A stretch of DNA of 44,683 bases, taken from the NCBI GenBank assembly GCA_021740245.1, contig JAIPAE010000005.1, positions 1 to 44,683 of the forward strand, read 5' to 3'. The notes under the pieces are model-generated. The model made no database searches. It saw nothing but the letters and a program-made list of their open reading frames with translations, and was not told the origin of the DNA. Origin of the DNA: Bacteroidales bacterium. GTDB taxonomy: Bacteria; Bacteroidota; Bacteroidia; Bacteroidales; PWNQ01. Made by a program: the position numbers and the translations under genes. How positions within the stretch are numbered: the stretch's first letter is position 1; each line of letters opens with the position of its first letter. Of the stretch, positions 17,407-26,228 are shown piece by piece.

Positions 17407-18210
17407 TTATAAGTCCAGTTTGGTTTGAATGGCTTTTACATCTTTTTCAAGTTTTTTAACAGCATCAATGATTTGTTCCTTAGGTGTATTGGGTTCGGGT
17501 ACATCAGAACTAATATAATGGACAAATTTCCAGATTTCCCTGATGTCTTTGACGTCAATATCATAAGGTTCATACAGGGGGTTCAGGGAATAGAGGCGTA
17601 ACTGTTTTTTGTCTTCCAGGTTGTTTTCTACAATTTTAAAAACAACTCCATCATCAACGGTTAAAATGATGTACGGATGCTGGGAACGTATATGGCGCCA
17701 GTTTTGGATAAACTCCCCGGTTACCCAGGAACCGTGCGGTATTGGAAGCATAGAATCACCACTGATCTGAAAAGTACGGTATTTTCGTTCTTTTGACAGA
17801 AAAGGCATTTGAAAAGTGGGGAGTACTTTAAGATATTCGGGGTCGGCATAACCGGTACGGTAACCGGCTTTTGCTTTCTCATTAACCAGCTCAATATTTT
17901 CATTGTTATGCTGATCAACGGTAGTTGCGAGCACCCGGATCTTTCCACCGGAAATAAAAGTGTCATAACCCCTTTCTATTTGCGAGAGCTGACTTTCCTG
18001 AAGTTTTGTTAAATCAACCTTCAAAAGTGTGTCAATAGCAATATTAAAATAATTGGAAAAAGCCACCAGGGTCTCCAGGCCGGGTTGAGCAACTTCGTTT
18101 TCATATCCCGACAATGTGGAGCGTTTCATGTCTAAAGCTACAGCTAAATCGTCCTGAGTGCGTTTGCGACGCTTTCTTAATAATTTAATGTTTTGACTGA
18201 ATATACTCAT
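17407..18210 (-). CDS. XRE-family repressor with S24 (LexA-like) domain
   Basis: 267 aa transcriptional regulator. The N-terminal XRE helix-turn-helix (residues 6-62: IKLLRKRRKRTQDDLAVALDMKRSTLSGYE) is followed by a linker and a LexA/S24 peptidase-like domain. The Ser/Lys dyad is Ser153 (ISGDSMLP) and Lys192 (VVFKIVEN). A short C-terminal coiled coil (AVKKLEKDVKAIQTKL) ends it. No clear Ala-Gly or Cys-Gly autocleavage site is evident, so regulation by self-cleavage is uncertain. The sequence between the domains (KAGYRTGYADPEYLKVLPTF) is typical of Bacteroidetes homologues. Three TCAAA repeats between its promoter and ATG suggest autoregulation. Confidence 0.9.
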   Translation of the reverse strand: MSIFSQNIKLLRKRRKRTQDDLAVALDMKRSTLSGYENEVAQPGLETLVAFSNYFNIAIDTLLKVDLTKLQESQLSQIERGYDTFISGGKIRVLATTVDQHNNENIELVNEKAKAGYRTGYADPEYLKVLPTFQMPFLSKERKYRTFQISGDSMLPIPHGSWVTGEFIQNWRHIRSQHPYIILTVDDGVVFKIVENNLEDKKQLRLYSLNPLYEPYDIDVKDIREIWKFVHYISSDVPEPNTPKEQIIDAVKKLEKDVKAIQTKLDL

Positions 18211-18228
18211 CGTTTGCTTATTTCATAA

Positions 18229-18258
18229 TCAAAAAACTGATCAAAAATTAGTCAAATA
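18229..18258. promoter_or_regulatory. operator-like TCAAA direct repeats
   Basis: TCAAAAA (18229-18235), TCAAAAA (18241-18247) and TCAAATA (18252-18258) recur at 12 and 11 bp spacing, about one helical turn, between the XRE/S24 start codon and its -7 element. The position fits a site for autoregulation; binding is inferred. Confidence 0.4.
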
Positions 18259-18284
18259 TAATACATGTTTAATGTTCTTCCAAA
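18253..18284 (-). promoter_or_regulatory. promoter of the XRE/S24 regulator
   Basis: On the minus strand, TTTG (18284-18281), 20 nt, then TATATTTG (18260-18253) is a full match to the Bacteroidetes consensus, 42 bp before the ATG. Confidence 0.6.
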
Positions 18285-18994
18285 TGATTTTTGATTTTTT
18301 GGAAGTTTTTTATGAATAATGCAGGTTAGAATGCCTCTGTTGAGATCAATAAAAGCACAAGGGGCTGCATTGGCTGAATTGCAGACTTCACAGGAATTTA
18401 TTCAAAATAAATGGACAGGCTGACGATTTCAGCTCGGCTGGCTAATCTTACCGGCGGCCCCCAGGTACAAGCGACACTGGAAACATAAACATGCATTTGG
18501 TTGATCTTTCCGTAACCGTTGCTGATATCAAATAAAGCAGTTGTAATCAAGTGATGTCGCCACAAAAGAAGTTAGATAACGAAATATGCTGCTGATGAAC
18601 GGGTAATCCCGGTTAATAACTGTTGAGCACTGGTGTTATTTATTCATTCATTAGCATCAGATCAGGTTTTAAGTATTGATATTATCAGGCATCAGCCAAA
18701 TTCAGGCTTTTTCATAACCCGAGAATTGTCTTGACATTATTGTACTATTTACGAGTATATAAAGTAAGATTATTTATAAACCGTTAATAAACGCCGGAAA
18801 TTCATATCTGAAAAATCTGTTTGCTTATTTTTTTTAAACAGATAAAATCAATAAAAATAGTCAGCAAGATTAAATTAAAACACATCGAGCCAGGGGATAA
18901 GCTTGATTTTCTTATTTAAAAATATTATAAATTATTGATTTGCTATAATATATGTAAAACATTTTCTAATTTTCGACAACCAAAAAACCAAGCT
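18285..18994. other. roughly 710 bp leader upstream of the redox operon
   Basis: No recognisable gene. The first half (18300-18560) is less AT-rich and holds only short open frames (up to about 30 codons from 18331) without a known product; it may be gene debris. The second half is very AT-rich. ATCTGTTT at 18815-18822 and AAACAGAT at 18836-18843 form a perfect 8 bp dyad with a 13 nt T-rich loop, about 150 bp before the first gene. It could be an operator or weak terminator. Confidence 0.6.
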
Positions 18995-19528
18995 ATGAGA
19001 GTTGAACGACTACCAGTTAAAAATGAAGAAACTCAGGTTGCTGAGCCTCCCATTGATTTAACATTACTGGACGATTTGATCCGAAAGTATAAGAACAAGC
19101 GAGGCAATCTGATTCCATTACTTCAGGGGGCGCAGGATATCTATGGATATCTCCCTCGCAAAGCTTTTCTGAAGATATCCCGGGAAACGGGAATTGAATT
19201 AAATGAGATGTATGGCGTGGCGACCTTTTATGCCCAGTTCCGGCTTCAACCGGTAGGGAAACACATCATAAAAGTGTGTCATGGAACTGCCTGCCATGTG
19301 CAAAATGCCGGAGGTATTACCGATGCCCTTGAGGAAGCATTGGATGTTGCTGATGGCGAAACAACCCCGGACCGTCTGTTTACACTGGAATCCGTAGCCT
19401 GTCTCGGATGTTGTTCCCTTGCACCGGTGATGATGATTGGAGAGGAAACATACGGTAAGCTTGATGGCAGTAAAGCAGTTAAGGTTATCAAAGACATCCG
19501 CTTGCAGGAAAAAAAGAACGGCGGATAA
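18995..19528 (+). CDS. nuoE: NuoE-like [2Fe-2S] subunit of a soluble NADH-linked redox complex (StnA/HydC type)
   Basis: 177 aa from the Met at 18995 (MRVERLPVKNEE); an in-frame ATG 60 bp earlier lies in AT-rich leader and adds nonconserved residues. An N-terminal helical region (LIPLLQGAQDIYGYLP, EMYGVATFYAQF) precedes the thioredoxin-like [2Fe-2S] fold with ligands in CHGTACHVQ and CLGCCSLAPVM. It passes electrons to or from the NuoF-like flavoprotein encoded 38 bp downstream. Because no membrane Nuo genes follow and the third gene is a GltD/NuoG fusion, the complex is probably a soluble bifurcating enzyme and not complex I. Confidence 0.93.
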   Translation: MRVERLPVKNEETQVAEPPIDLTLLDDLIRKYKNKRGNLIPLLQGAQDIYGYLPRKAFLKISRETGIELNEMYGVATFYAQFRLQPVGKHIIKVCHGTACHVQNAGGITDALEEALDVADGETTPDRLFTLESVACLGCCSLAPVMMIGEETYGKLDGSKAVKVIKDIRLQEKKNGG

Positions 19529-19566
19529 TTCATTTATTTCAGTCAATCAAAAGAACCCAGCGTATT

Positions 19567-21342
19567 ATGAAAAAGAAAGTTACAGTGGGCCTTGGCAGTT
19601 GCGGAATTGCCGCCGGTGCCGATAAGGTGTACAGAAAAATAGAAGCACTAAAAAAAGCCGAGAATATTGACTTTGAGCTACACAAAACATCCTGTGTGGG
19701 AATGTGTTATAATGAACCTTTGGTGGAAGTGGAGGATGATACCGGTTATTATATGTATGGCGGTATTGATGAAAAGAAAGCAGTAGAAGTATTGCAGGAA
19801 CATATTTCAAACGATAATCCTGTTAAAGATTATGTTGTATTATCCGATCTTTTTCACACAAAAGATGCGGAATATATGGAAGGGCAGGTCAAAATAGCCC
19901 TTCGCAATTGTGGATATATGGATCCCGAATCTCTTGAAGAAGCTGAAGAACGCAAAGCCTATCAGGGGATAAAAAGATTGGTTAATGAATCTGTTAAATC
20001 CAAAGATATCGTAGAAGAAATTCTAAACTCAGGACTTCGCGGACGCGGAGGCGGAGGTTTTCCTACCGGCATGAAGTGGCGCTTTGCCCTTAACAACGAT
20101 TCCAGTGAAAAATATGTTATCTGCAATGCAGATGAAGGTGACCCCGGAGCTTTTATGGATCGTTCCCTTTTAGAAGGTGACCCGCATGCTGTCCTGGAAG
20201 GTATGATTATTGCCGGGCTTGCTATTAAAGCTTCGCATGGCGTTATTTATTGCCGTGCTGAATATCCCCTTGCTATTAAACGGCTGAATATTGCCATTGA
20301 ACAAGCACGTGAAATAGGATATCTCGGTAAAGATATTTTTGGCAAAAAAGGTTTTGATTTTGATATCTATGTGAAAGAAGGGGCCGGAGCATTTGTCTGC
20401 GGCGAAGAAACAGCTCTGATGGCTTCAATAGAAGGCAAACGCGGCATGCCACGAAAAAGACCTCCTTTTCCGGCTGCATCAGGCTTGTGGAAAAAACCGT
20501 CCAATATCAATAATGTGGAAACATTTGCTAATGTTCCCTGGATTATTCTTAACGGAGCTGATAAATATGCATCATATGGTACGGAAAAAAGCAAGGGTAC
20601 CAAAGTGTTTGCTTTAACCGGTAAGATCAATCACGGAGGCTTAGTGGAAGTGCCAATGGGTATTACGATCCATGATGTGATCTTTAAACTGGGCGGCGGC
20701 ATACAAAACGATAAAGAATTTAAAGCTGTTCAGCTCGGAGGTCCCTCAGGGGGGTGTATTCCTGCATATCTTGATGATACAAAAGTAGACTATGACTCAG
20801 TGAATGCCACCGGTGCCATAATGGGTTCCGGCGGAATGGTCGTTATGGATGAAACAACCTGTATGGTAGATATGGCTCGTTTCTTCCTTGACTTTACGCA
20901 GAAAGAATCATGTGGAAAATGTACCTTCTGCCGTATCGGAACAAAGCGCATGCTTGAAATTCTTACCCGAATTACAGAAGGTGAAGGAGAGGAAGGAGAT
21001 ATCCAAAATCTGGAAGAACTGGCTTATAAAATTAAAGATAACTCCCTTTGCGGATTGGGGCAAACAGCTCCAAATCCCGTTCTGACTACAATAAAATATT
21101 TTCGTGATGAATATGAGGCTCATATAAAAGAAAAGAAATGCCCTGCATTGAGCTGTAAACAATTACTAACTTATGAAGTAGACCCGGAAAAATGTACCGG
21201 ATGCAGGGTGTGTGCTATCAAATGTCCGGTAAATGCAATTGATGGCGAAAAAAAACAACCACATGTTATCCGGCAGGAAGATTGCATACGGTGCGGAGAT
21301 TGTTATAACCGCTGTAAGTTCGATGCTATTGTAGTTCATTAA
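19567..21342 (+). CDS. nuoF: NuoF-like flavoprotein with ferredoxin domains (StnB/HydB type)
   Basis: 591 aa. Domains: thioredoxin-like [2Fe-2S] (residues 1-80; Cys in LGSCGIAAGA and TSCVGMCYNEP), NADH/FMN-binding 51-kDa domain (about 130-350; GLRGRGGGGFPTG, CNADEGDPGAFMDR, GAGAFVCGEETALMASIEG), SLBB domain, [4Fe-4S] site (ESCGKCTFCRIGT...SLCGLG), and a C-terminal two-cluster ferredoxin (CTGCRVCAIKCPVNAI, CIRCGDCYNRCKFDAI). The extra terminal Fe-S domains match bifurcating HydB/StnB/HndC proteins and not complex I NuoF. The flavin is the expected bifurcation site. It is 28 bp before the fusion subunit. Confidence 0.93.
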   Translation: MKKKVTVGLGSCGIAAGADKVYRKIEALKKAENIDFELHKTSCVGMCYNEPLVEVEDDTGYYMYGGIDEKKAVEVLQEHISNDNPVKDYVVLSDLFHTKDAEYMEGQVKIALRNCGYMDPESLEEAEERKAYQGIKRLVNESVKSKDIVEEILNSGLRGRGGGGFPTGMKWRFALNNDSSEKYVICNADEGDPGAFMDRSLLEGDPHAVLEGMIIAGLAIKASHGVIYCRAEYPLAIKRLNIAIEQAREIGYLGKDIFGKKGFDFDIYVKEGAGAFVCGEETALMASIEGKRGMPRKRPPFPAASGLWKKPSNINNVETFANVPWIILNGADKYASYGTEKSKGTKVFALTGKINHGGLVEVPMGITIHDVIFKLGGGIQNDKEFKAVQLGGPSGGCIPAYLDDTKVDYDSVNATGAIMGSGGMVVMDETTCMVDMARFFLDFTQKESCGKCTFCRIGTKRMLEILTRITEGEGEEGDIQNLEELAYKIKDNSLCGLGQTAPNPVLTTIKYFRDEYEAHIKEKKCPALSCKQLLTYEVDPEKCTGCRVCAIKCPVNAIDGEKKQPHVIRQEDCIRCGDCYNRCKFDAIVVH

Positions 21343-21370
21343 TTCATTCACGTATTGAAAACAAAAGACC

Positions 21371-24300
21371 ATGAGTAAAACATTAGATATAATATTAAAC
21401 GGAAAACGAGAAACAGGATACCAGGGAGAGACAATACTTGAACTGGCCCGTAGAAAAGGAATAGAAATTCCAACACTTTGTTATGATCCAAGACTTGAAC
21501 CTTATTCTTCATGCTATACCTGTGTTGTGGAAGTGAAAGACATGAAAGGAATGCAGCCCAGTTGCTCTACAAAGATCACGGAAGGCATGAAAATCGAAAC
21601 GGATAACGAAGAGGTTTATGCCGCCCGGAAAGCCTCACTGGATTTGTTGGTTTCCAATCATTATGCGGATTGTAAAGCGCCCTGTACTCAAGAATGTCCC
21701 GCAGGTGTAGATGTTCAGGGATATATTTCGTTGATCGAAAAAGGGTTGTATACTGAAGCTATCGAATTGATTAAAGAAACAAATCCTTTGCCGGCGGTAT
21801 GTGGACGTGTATGTGTCAGACCATGTGAAGCAGCTTGCAGAAGAAACCTTCTGGATGAAGATGCTCCGGTGGGTATCGATTATCTGAAGCGCTACGCTGC
21901 TGATGTGGACCTGCTGGAAAATGATAACCATTACAAACCGGTGAAAAAACCGTTTAATGGAAAGCATATTGCCATTATTGGAGCTGGACCCGGCGGCCTT
22001 TCGGCGGCCTATTTCTTACAACCTAAAGGTTTCCAGTGTGATATTTTCGAAGCCAACAATCATCCCGGCGGATGGCTGCGATATGGTATTCCGGAATACA
22101 GGCTTCCCAATGATATGCTGGATAAAGAAGTCAGCACAATTACAGAGCTGGGAACAAAAATTTATTACAACAAAAAACTGGGTGATAACCTTCATTATGA
22201 TCAGTTAAAAAAAGAATATGATGCTGTTATACTGACCATCGGTTCACAGCGGGGAACACTTATAGGCTGTGAAGGCGATGATGCTGAAAATGTTTTTTCC
22301 GGGATTGATTTTCTGAGAAATATGGAACAGACCGGGCAGAAGTATGATTTTGCCGGGAAAACAGTAGCAGTTGTTGGTGGTGGCAATACAGCTATGGATT
22401 GTTGCAGAACAGCTACACGCTGTAATGCAGATAAAGTATATATCATCTATCGCCGTGCAGAGGAGCAAATGCCTGCCAATCCCATTGAAATACACGAATC
22501 TAAACTGGAAGGCGTGGAATATATGTTATTGACCAATCCATCAAAAGTCAATAAAGATGAAAATGGAAAACTAAAGTCCCTGACCCTGATAAAGATGGAA
22601 CTGGGTGAACCAGACGCTTCGGGAAGGAGACGCCCCATTCCCATTGAAGGATCAGAATTTGAACTGGAAGTGGATTTTGTGCTGGCAGCTATTGGCCAGA
22701 AAACACAAGTGGATTTTATTGATGATATTAATGAGCATTCAGAGAAAGGCGAACTGAAGTTAAACCGTTGGGGTGATATTAATGCTGATGAAAAAACATT
22801 GCAAACAGGAATCCCTCATGTATTTGCAGCCGGAGATGGTGTTACAGGTCCGGCAACAGTGATTGAAGCCATTGACCAGGCTAAAACGGCTGCCAGGAGC
22901 GTAGAGCAATATCTTGACGGAATGCCCTTTACTGAACCTCCGCAAGAATTTATCAGCCGGAAAGATAACTTCAAAAAACAGGAAAAAAGCGACTATGTGA
23001 AACGCTACCGTCAACAGGCACGCTATGAAATGCCTGTTATGGAACCGGAACAGCGGAATAATTTTAAAGAAGTAGAACTTGGTTACCAGAATGAGGAACT
23101 GGTCAAATCAGAAGCGTCCCGCTGTATGGAATGCGGTTGTTCGGAATTTTATGATTGTGATCTGCAAAGACATGCCACAACCTACAATGCCGAGCAAGAC
23201 AAATATGCCGGTGATTTTAATGAGTATCAGGTGAATTTTGATCATCCGTTTATAGAAATCGATAACAACAAATGTATTTTATGTTCCCGTTGTGTAAGAA
23301 TCTGTCAGGATGTTGTCGGGGCCAATGCACTTGGACTTGTAAACCGTGGGTTTGATACCTGCGTTTCCCCGGCAATGGGTGAGCGTTTGCAGGATACGAA
23401 CTGTGAAAGTTGTGGAATGTGTATTTCTGCATGCCCTACCGGCGCAATCACGGAAAATGTGCCTTTTAAACCAGGCCCGGTCAGGACCGAACCTGTTGAT
23501 GCGATCTGTAATTTCTGTTCCATCGGATGTGAACTGACTTATCACCATAAGGGTGGATTTGTTATGGGTACAAGCGGTAAGGAAGAAGGACTGGTGAATA
23601 AGCACGGTAACATTTGCCGATTTCCAAAATTTGGTTATCATTATCTGAATGACCCCATGCGCCTGAAAAAACCACTATTAAGGAAAAATGACAATTTTGT
23701 TGAGATTTCATTCCCAGAAGCATACCAGATCATTCAGAAGAAAATAAAAGAAAAAGACAGGAATGAAAATGCTTTCTTTGCCGGAGCCCGGCTGAGCAAT
23801 GAAGAGATGTACCTTATACAAAAACTGGCCCGTGCCGGTGTGAAAACTAATAATATTGAAAGCTTTCATTATCTGGGAAGAGGAGAAGGGTATCAATTCG
23901 CTTCATGGATGAACACACCCTTTCAGGAAATTGATGAATGCAGTAAAATCTGGCTACTTGGCGCTGAACTGAATAATGATAATGCTGTAGTTGGATTTAT
24001 GGTTAATGATGCTGCCGGAAAACATGAAATACCGGTGGCTTTGATCACTAACAAAGATAAGAGCAGTATGGAACATAAAGTAGATGAGATTTTGAAAATT
24101 GACTCTTACTATCATTTCATCCGGGCTGCTAATTACCTGATGATAGATGACAACATGGTCAATGAAATGTTTGTAAATGATCGCACCAAAGGCTTTCATA
24201 CATACCGGGATGAATTGCTCAAAGAGGATATCGACCAGCTTATAAATAAAGCAGGTATTAATATCGACCAGCTTAAAAAGTTCGTGACAGAATTTAATGA

Positions 24301-25090
24301 AGAGGTAAACGCGCTTCTTATCACTGAAGAAAAGCATCTCACGTCTAATGTTATGATCGAAGTTCGTAACCTTATGCTGCTAACAGGAAAACTTGGAAAA
24401 ACAGCTATGGGACTTATTAACCTGAAGGAAAAGAATAACAGCCAGGGATTACTGGATATGGGAGTTGGCCAGAAATATGGCGTGGGTAGCGCTCCGGTAG
24501 GGGTTAATGAAATCCTGAATGAAAAAATGCAATCGTTCTGGCAAATTAATGATCTACCGGACGATAATGAAGAACCCATAGTGAATCAACTGAATCAGGG
24601 GAAAGTTAAAAATTTGTTCATCTTCGGGGAAGACCCCGTTGGATGCACTATCAGTAGCTTAAAAGAAAAAGTGGATAAATGGATTGAAAAGGCTGATTTT
24701 GTTATGGTACAGGATTATTTTATGACTGAAACTGCTGAAAAAGCTGACCTTATACTACCAGCTTCATTGCCGTACGAAACAGGGGGTAGTTATACCAATG
24801 CAGAAAAGAAAATACAAACATTTGAAAAACAGGAAATAAATGGGGTTCAGGTAAATCATGATAATATCAGACAATTGGCTGAATTACACAAACTGTTTGG
24901 TTTGAATGGCATGAATGATGTTCATGATGTATTTATGGAAGCTGTGAGTTTATTGCCTACTTCTGAAAATACCCGGAATATACCTTTTATTATTAGTAAT
25001 TCGAAAGACGGAGAACGTATGTTTAATTACGGATGTGATTTCGTGGTGAAACGTTTTGAAACAGAGTCTAACGAAAAACTTAGTTTATAA
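21371..25090 (+). CDS. fused [2Fe-2S] ferredoxin / GltD-type NADPH oxidoreductase / NuoG-like protein (StnC-like)
   Basis: 1239 aa. Order: NuoG-type [2Fe-2S] ferredoxin (1-80; Cys34, then SSCYTC), a Cys-rich GltD N-terminal Fe-S domain (about 98-160; CKAPCTQECPAG, CGRVCVRPCEAAC), FAD-binding GAGPGG at 204-209, NADPH-binding VVGGGNTAMD near 336, two [4Fe-4S] ferredoxin motifs from Cys635, and a molybdopterin-oxidoreductase-like domain (713-1239) with its own CxxCxxxC...C749 cluster. That last domain lacks the Cys/Sec active-site segment: where formate dehydrogenases have it, after TNNIE, residues 831-840 read SFHYLGRGEG. The C-terminal pterin-binding domain is also absent. Likely role: NADPH site and electron relay of a ferredoxin-dependent transhydrogenase. 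Formate dehydrogenase activity is unlikely. Confidence 0.9.
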   Translation: MSKTLDIILNGKRETGYQGETILELARRKGIEIPTLCYDPRLEPYSSCYTCVVEVKDMKGMQPSCSTKITEGMKIETDNEEVYAARKASLDLLVSNHYADCKAPCTQECPAGVDVQGYISLIEKGLYTEAIELIKETNPLPAVCGRVCVRPCEAACRRNLLDEDAPVGIDYLKRYAADVDLLENDNHYKPVKKPFNGKHIAIIGAGPGGLSAAYFLQPKGFQCDIFEANNHPGGWLRYGIPEYRLPNDMLDKEVSTITELGTKIYYNKKLGDNLHYDQLKKEYDAVILTIGSQRGTLIGCEGDDAENVFSGIDFLRNMEQTGQKYDFAGKTVAVVGGGNTAMDCCRTATRCNADKVYIIYRRAEEQMPANPIEIHESKLEGVEYMLLTNPSKVNKDENGKLKSLTLIKMELGEPDASGRRRPIPIEGSEFELEVDFVLAAIGQKTQVDFIDDINEHSEKGELKLNRWGDINADEKTLQTGIPHVFAAGDGVTGPATVIEAIDQAKTAARSVEQYLDGMPFTEPPQEFISRKDNFKKQEKSDYVKRYRQQARYEMPVMEPEQRNNFKEVELGYQNEELVKSEASRCMECGCSEFYDCDLQRHATTYNAEQDKYAGDFNEYQVNFDHPFIEIDNNKCILCSRCVRICQDVVGANALGLVNRGFDTCVSPAMGERLQDTNCESCGMCISACPTGAITENVPFKPGPVRTEPVDAICNFCSIGCELTYHHKGGFVMGTSGKEEGLVNKHGNICRFPKFGYHYLNDPMRLKKPLLRKNDNFVEISFPEAYQIIQKKIKEKDRNENAFFAGARLSNEEMYLIQKLARAGVKTNNIESFHYLGRGEGYQFASWMNTPFQEIDECSKIWLLGAELNNDNAVVGFMVNDAAGKHEIPVALITNKDKSSMEHKVDEILKIDSYYHFIRAANYLMIDDNMVNEMFVNDRTKGFHTYRDELLKEDIDQLINKAGINIDQLKKFVTEFNEEVNALLITEEKHLTSNVMIEVRNLMLLTGKLGKTAMGLINLKEKNNSQGLLDMGVGQKYGVGSAPVGVNEILNEKMQSFWQINDLPDDNEEPIVNQLNQGKVKNLFIFGEDPVGCTISSLKEKVDKWIEKADFVMVQDYFMTETAEKADLILPASLPYETGGSYTNAEKKIQTFEKQEINGVQVNHDNIRQLAELHKLFGLNGMNDVHDVFMEAVSLLPTSENTRNIPFIISNSKDGERMFNYGCDFVVKRFETESNEKLSL

Positions 25091-25106
25091 ACCAAAAGCT
25101 ATAACT

Positions 25107-25562
25107 ATGGAAGAATTTAAAACAATGGATGACATACTTCAATTTGCAATGGATGAAGAACAAAAAGCGGTAGATTTTTATGCTTTTTTGGCTAAAAATG
25201 CACGCAATGAAGACATGCGCGATGTATTTGAAGGTTTTTCACAGGAGGAGGTCGGACATAAAGCCAGGTTGGCGCGCATACGCGAACAAGGACTTTATCC
25301 GACACCTGCTAAAGGAGTTGCAGATTTAAAAATTGCAGATTATCAAATCGATGTGGACCCGCATCCCGATATGGATTATCAACAGGCGCTTGTTGTTGCT
25401 ATGAATAAGGAAAAAGCAGCTTTCAGGCTTTATTCCGATCTTGCAAAAGAGGCGCCCAGCAATGAAATGAAAGAATTATTTCAAAGTCTGGCTCTGGAAG
25501 AATCAAAGCATAAACTCCGCTTTGAACTGGAGTATGACGACAATGTATTGAGGGAAAATTAA
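25107..25562 (+). CDS. ferritin-like / rubrerythrin-type diiron protein without rubredoxin domain
   Basis: 152 aa from the Met at 25107; an in-frame ATG at 25056 lies inside the preceding gene. Two helical pairs carry the diiron ligands: E18 (DEEQKAVDFY) and ExxH (QEEVGHKARL) in the first half, then KEKAAFRLY and EESKHKLRFE in the second. No CxxC rubredoxin module is present, unlike classical rubrerythrin. Rubrerythrin-like proteins reduce peroxide in anaerobes. It follows the fusion subunit by 16 bp and shares its terminator, so it probably protects or accompanies the oxygen-sensitive redox complex (inference). Confidence 0.9.
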   Translation: MEEFKTMDDILQFAMDEEQKAVDFYAFLAKNARNEDMRDVFEGFSQEEVGHKARLARIREQGLYPTPAKGVADLKIADYQIDVDPHPDMDYQQALVVAMNKEKAAFRLYSDLAKEAPSNEMKELFQSLALEESKHKLRFELEYDDNVLREN

Positions 25563-25593
25563 ACCCTTGAGTTGTCCCAAACCCAATTTGTGA

Positions 25594-25617
25594 AAAGGCC
25601 CTGCAAACAGGGCCTTT
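25594..25617. terminator. bidirectional intrinsic terminator
   Basis: AAAGGCCCTG-CAAA-CAGGGCCTTT is a perfect 10 bp hairpin with A/T flanks on both strands, in the 56 bp between the convergent ferritin-like and FAH-family genes. It can end both transcripts. Confidence 0.92.
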
Positions 25618-25618
25618 A

Positions 25619-26227
25619 TTATTTTATGGCACAGCGTAATAACTTTTCATTGTTAAGAAATCCTTCCAGTTGGTCTCCGATCTGAACCGGGCCAACGCCG
25701 GAAGGTGTTCCTGTATATATCAAGTCTCCTGTTTTTAAGGTCAGGTAGCGGGAAACATAGCTGATCAATTCGTCAAAACTAAAGATCATATCCGAAGACT
25801 GAGCCTGTTGTACGATGTTTCCATTGTGCATCAGGTGAAAATTCAGAGAATTACGCTCATGACTATTCAATGAAACAAACCGGCTTATGGCAGCCGACCA
25901 GTCAAATGCCTTGGCTTTTTCCCATGGTAACCCCTTGGCTTTGCATTCTCTCTGAATATCGCGAGCCGTAAAATCAATTCCTAAAGCAATCTCATTATAA
26001 TACGTATGGGCATACTTTGAAGCAATATACTTTCCCACCTTATTAATTCGGATGACCAGCTCCAGTTCATAATGAATCTCATTTGAAAACTCAGGATAGA
26101 AAAAAGGTCTGTTTTGCCGTAATAAGGCTGAATCTGGTTTTAAGAAAAATAGCGGTTCCCGGGGAACCGGTTTTTTCATTTCTTTGGCATGATCCGTATA
26201 ATTTCTTCCTATACAGATGATTTTCAT
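25619..26227 (-). CDS. fumarylacetoacetate hydrolase (FAH) family protein
   Basis: 202 aa from MKIICIGRNYTDHAKEM; a Met three codons upstream would overlap the exonuclease stop. FAH fold with metal ligands in IHYELELVIRI (ExE) and an Asp in GIDFTARDIQRECK, and the late motif KTGDLIYTGTPSGVGPVQ. The family includes acylpyruvases, oxaloacetate tautomerase/decarboxylases and hydratases, and the substrate cannot be read from sequence. It follows the exonuclease on the same strand with almost no gap, and ends at the shared terminator. Confidence 0.88.
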   Translation of the reverse strand: MKIICIGRNYTDHAKEMKKPVPREPLFFLKPDSALLRQNRPFFYPEFSNEIHYELELVIRINKVGKYIASKYAHTYYNEIALGIDFTARDIQRECKAKGLPWEKAKAFDWSAAISRFVSLNSHERNSLNFHLMHNGNIVQQAQSSDMIFSFDELISYVSRYLTLKTGDLIYTGTPSGVGPVQIGDQLEGFLNNEKLLRCAIK

Positions 26228-26228
26228 A

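Noticed and set aside
18331..18425. Short frame starting MPLLRSIKAQGAALAEL in the leader of the redox operon
   Set aside because: About 30 codons, no family, no promoter; recorded only as possible gene debris.
23507..23900. Possible selenocysteine-containing formate dehydrogenase
   Set aside because: There is no in-frame TGA or Cys at the expected active-site position; the segment is replaced by SFHYLGRGEG.
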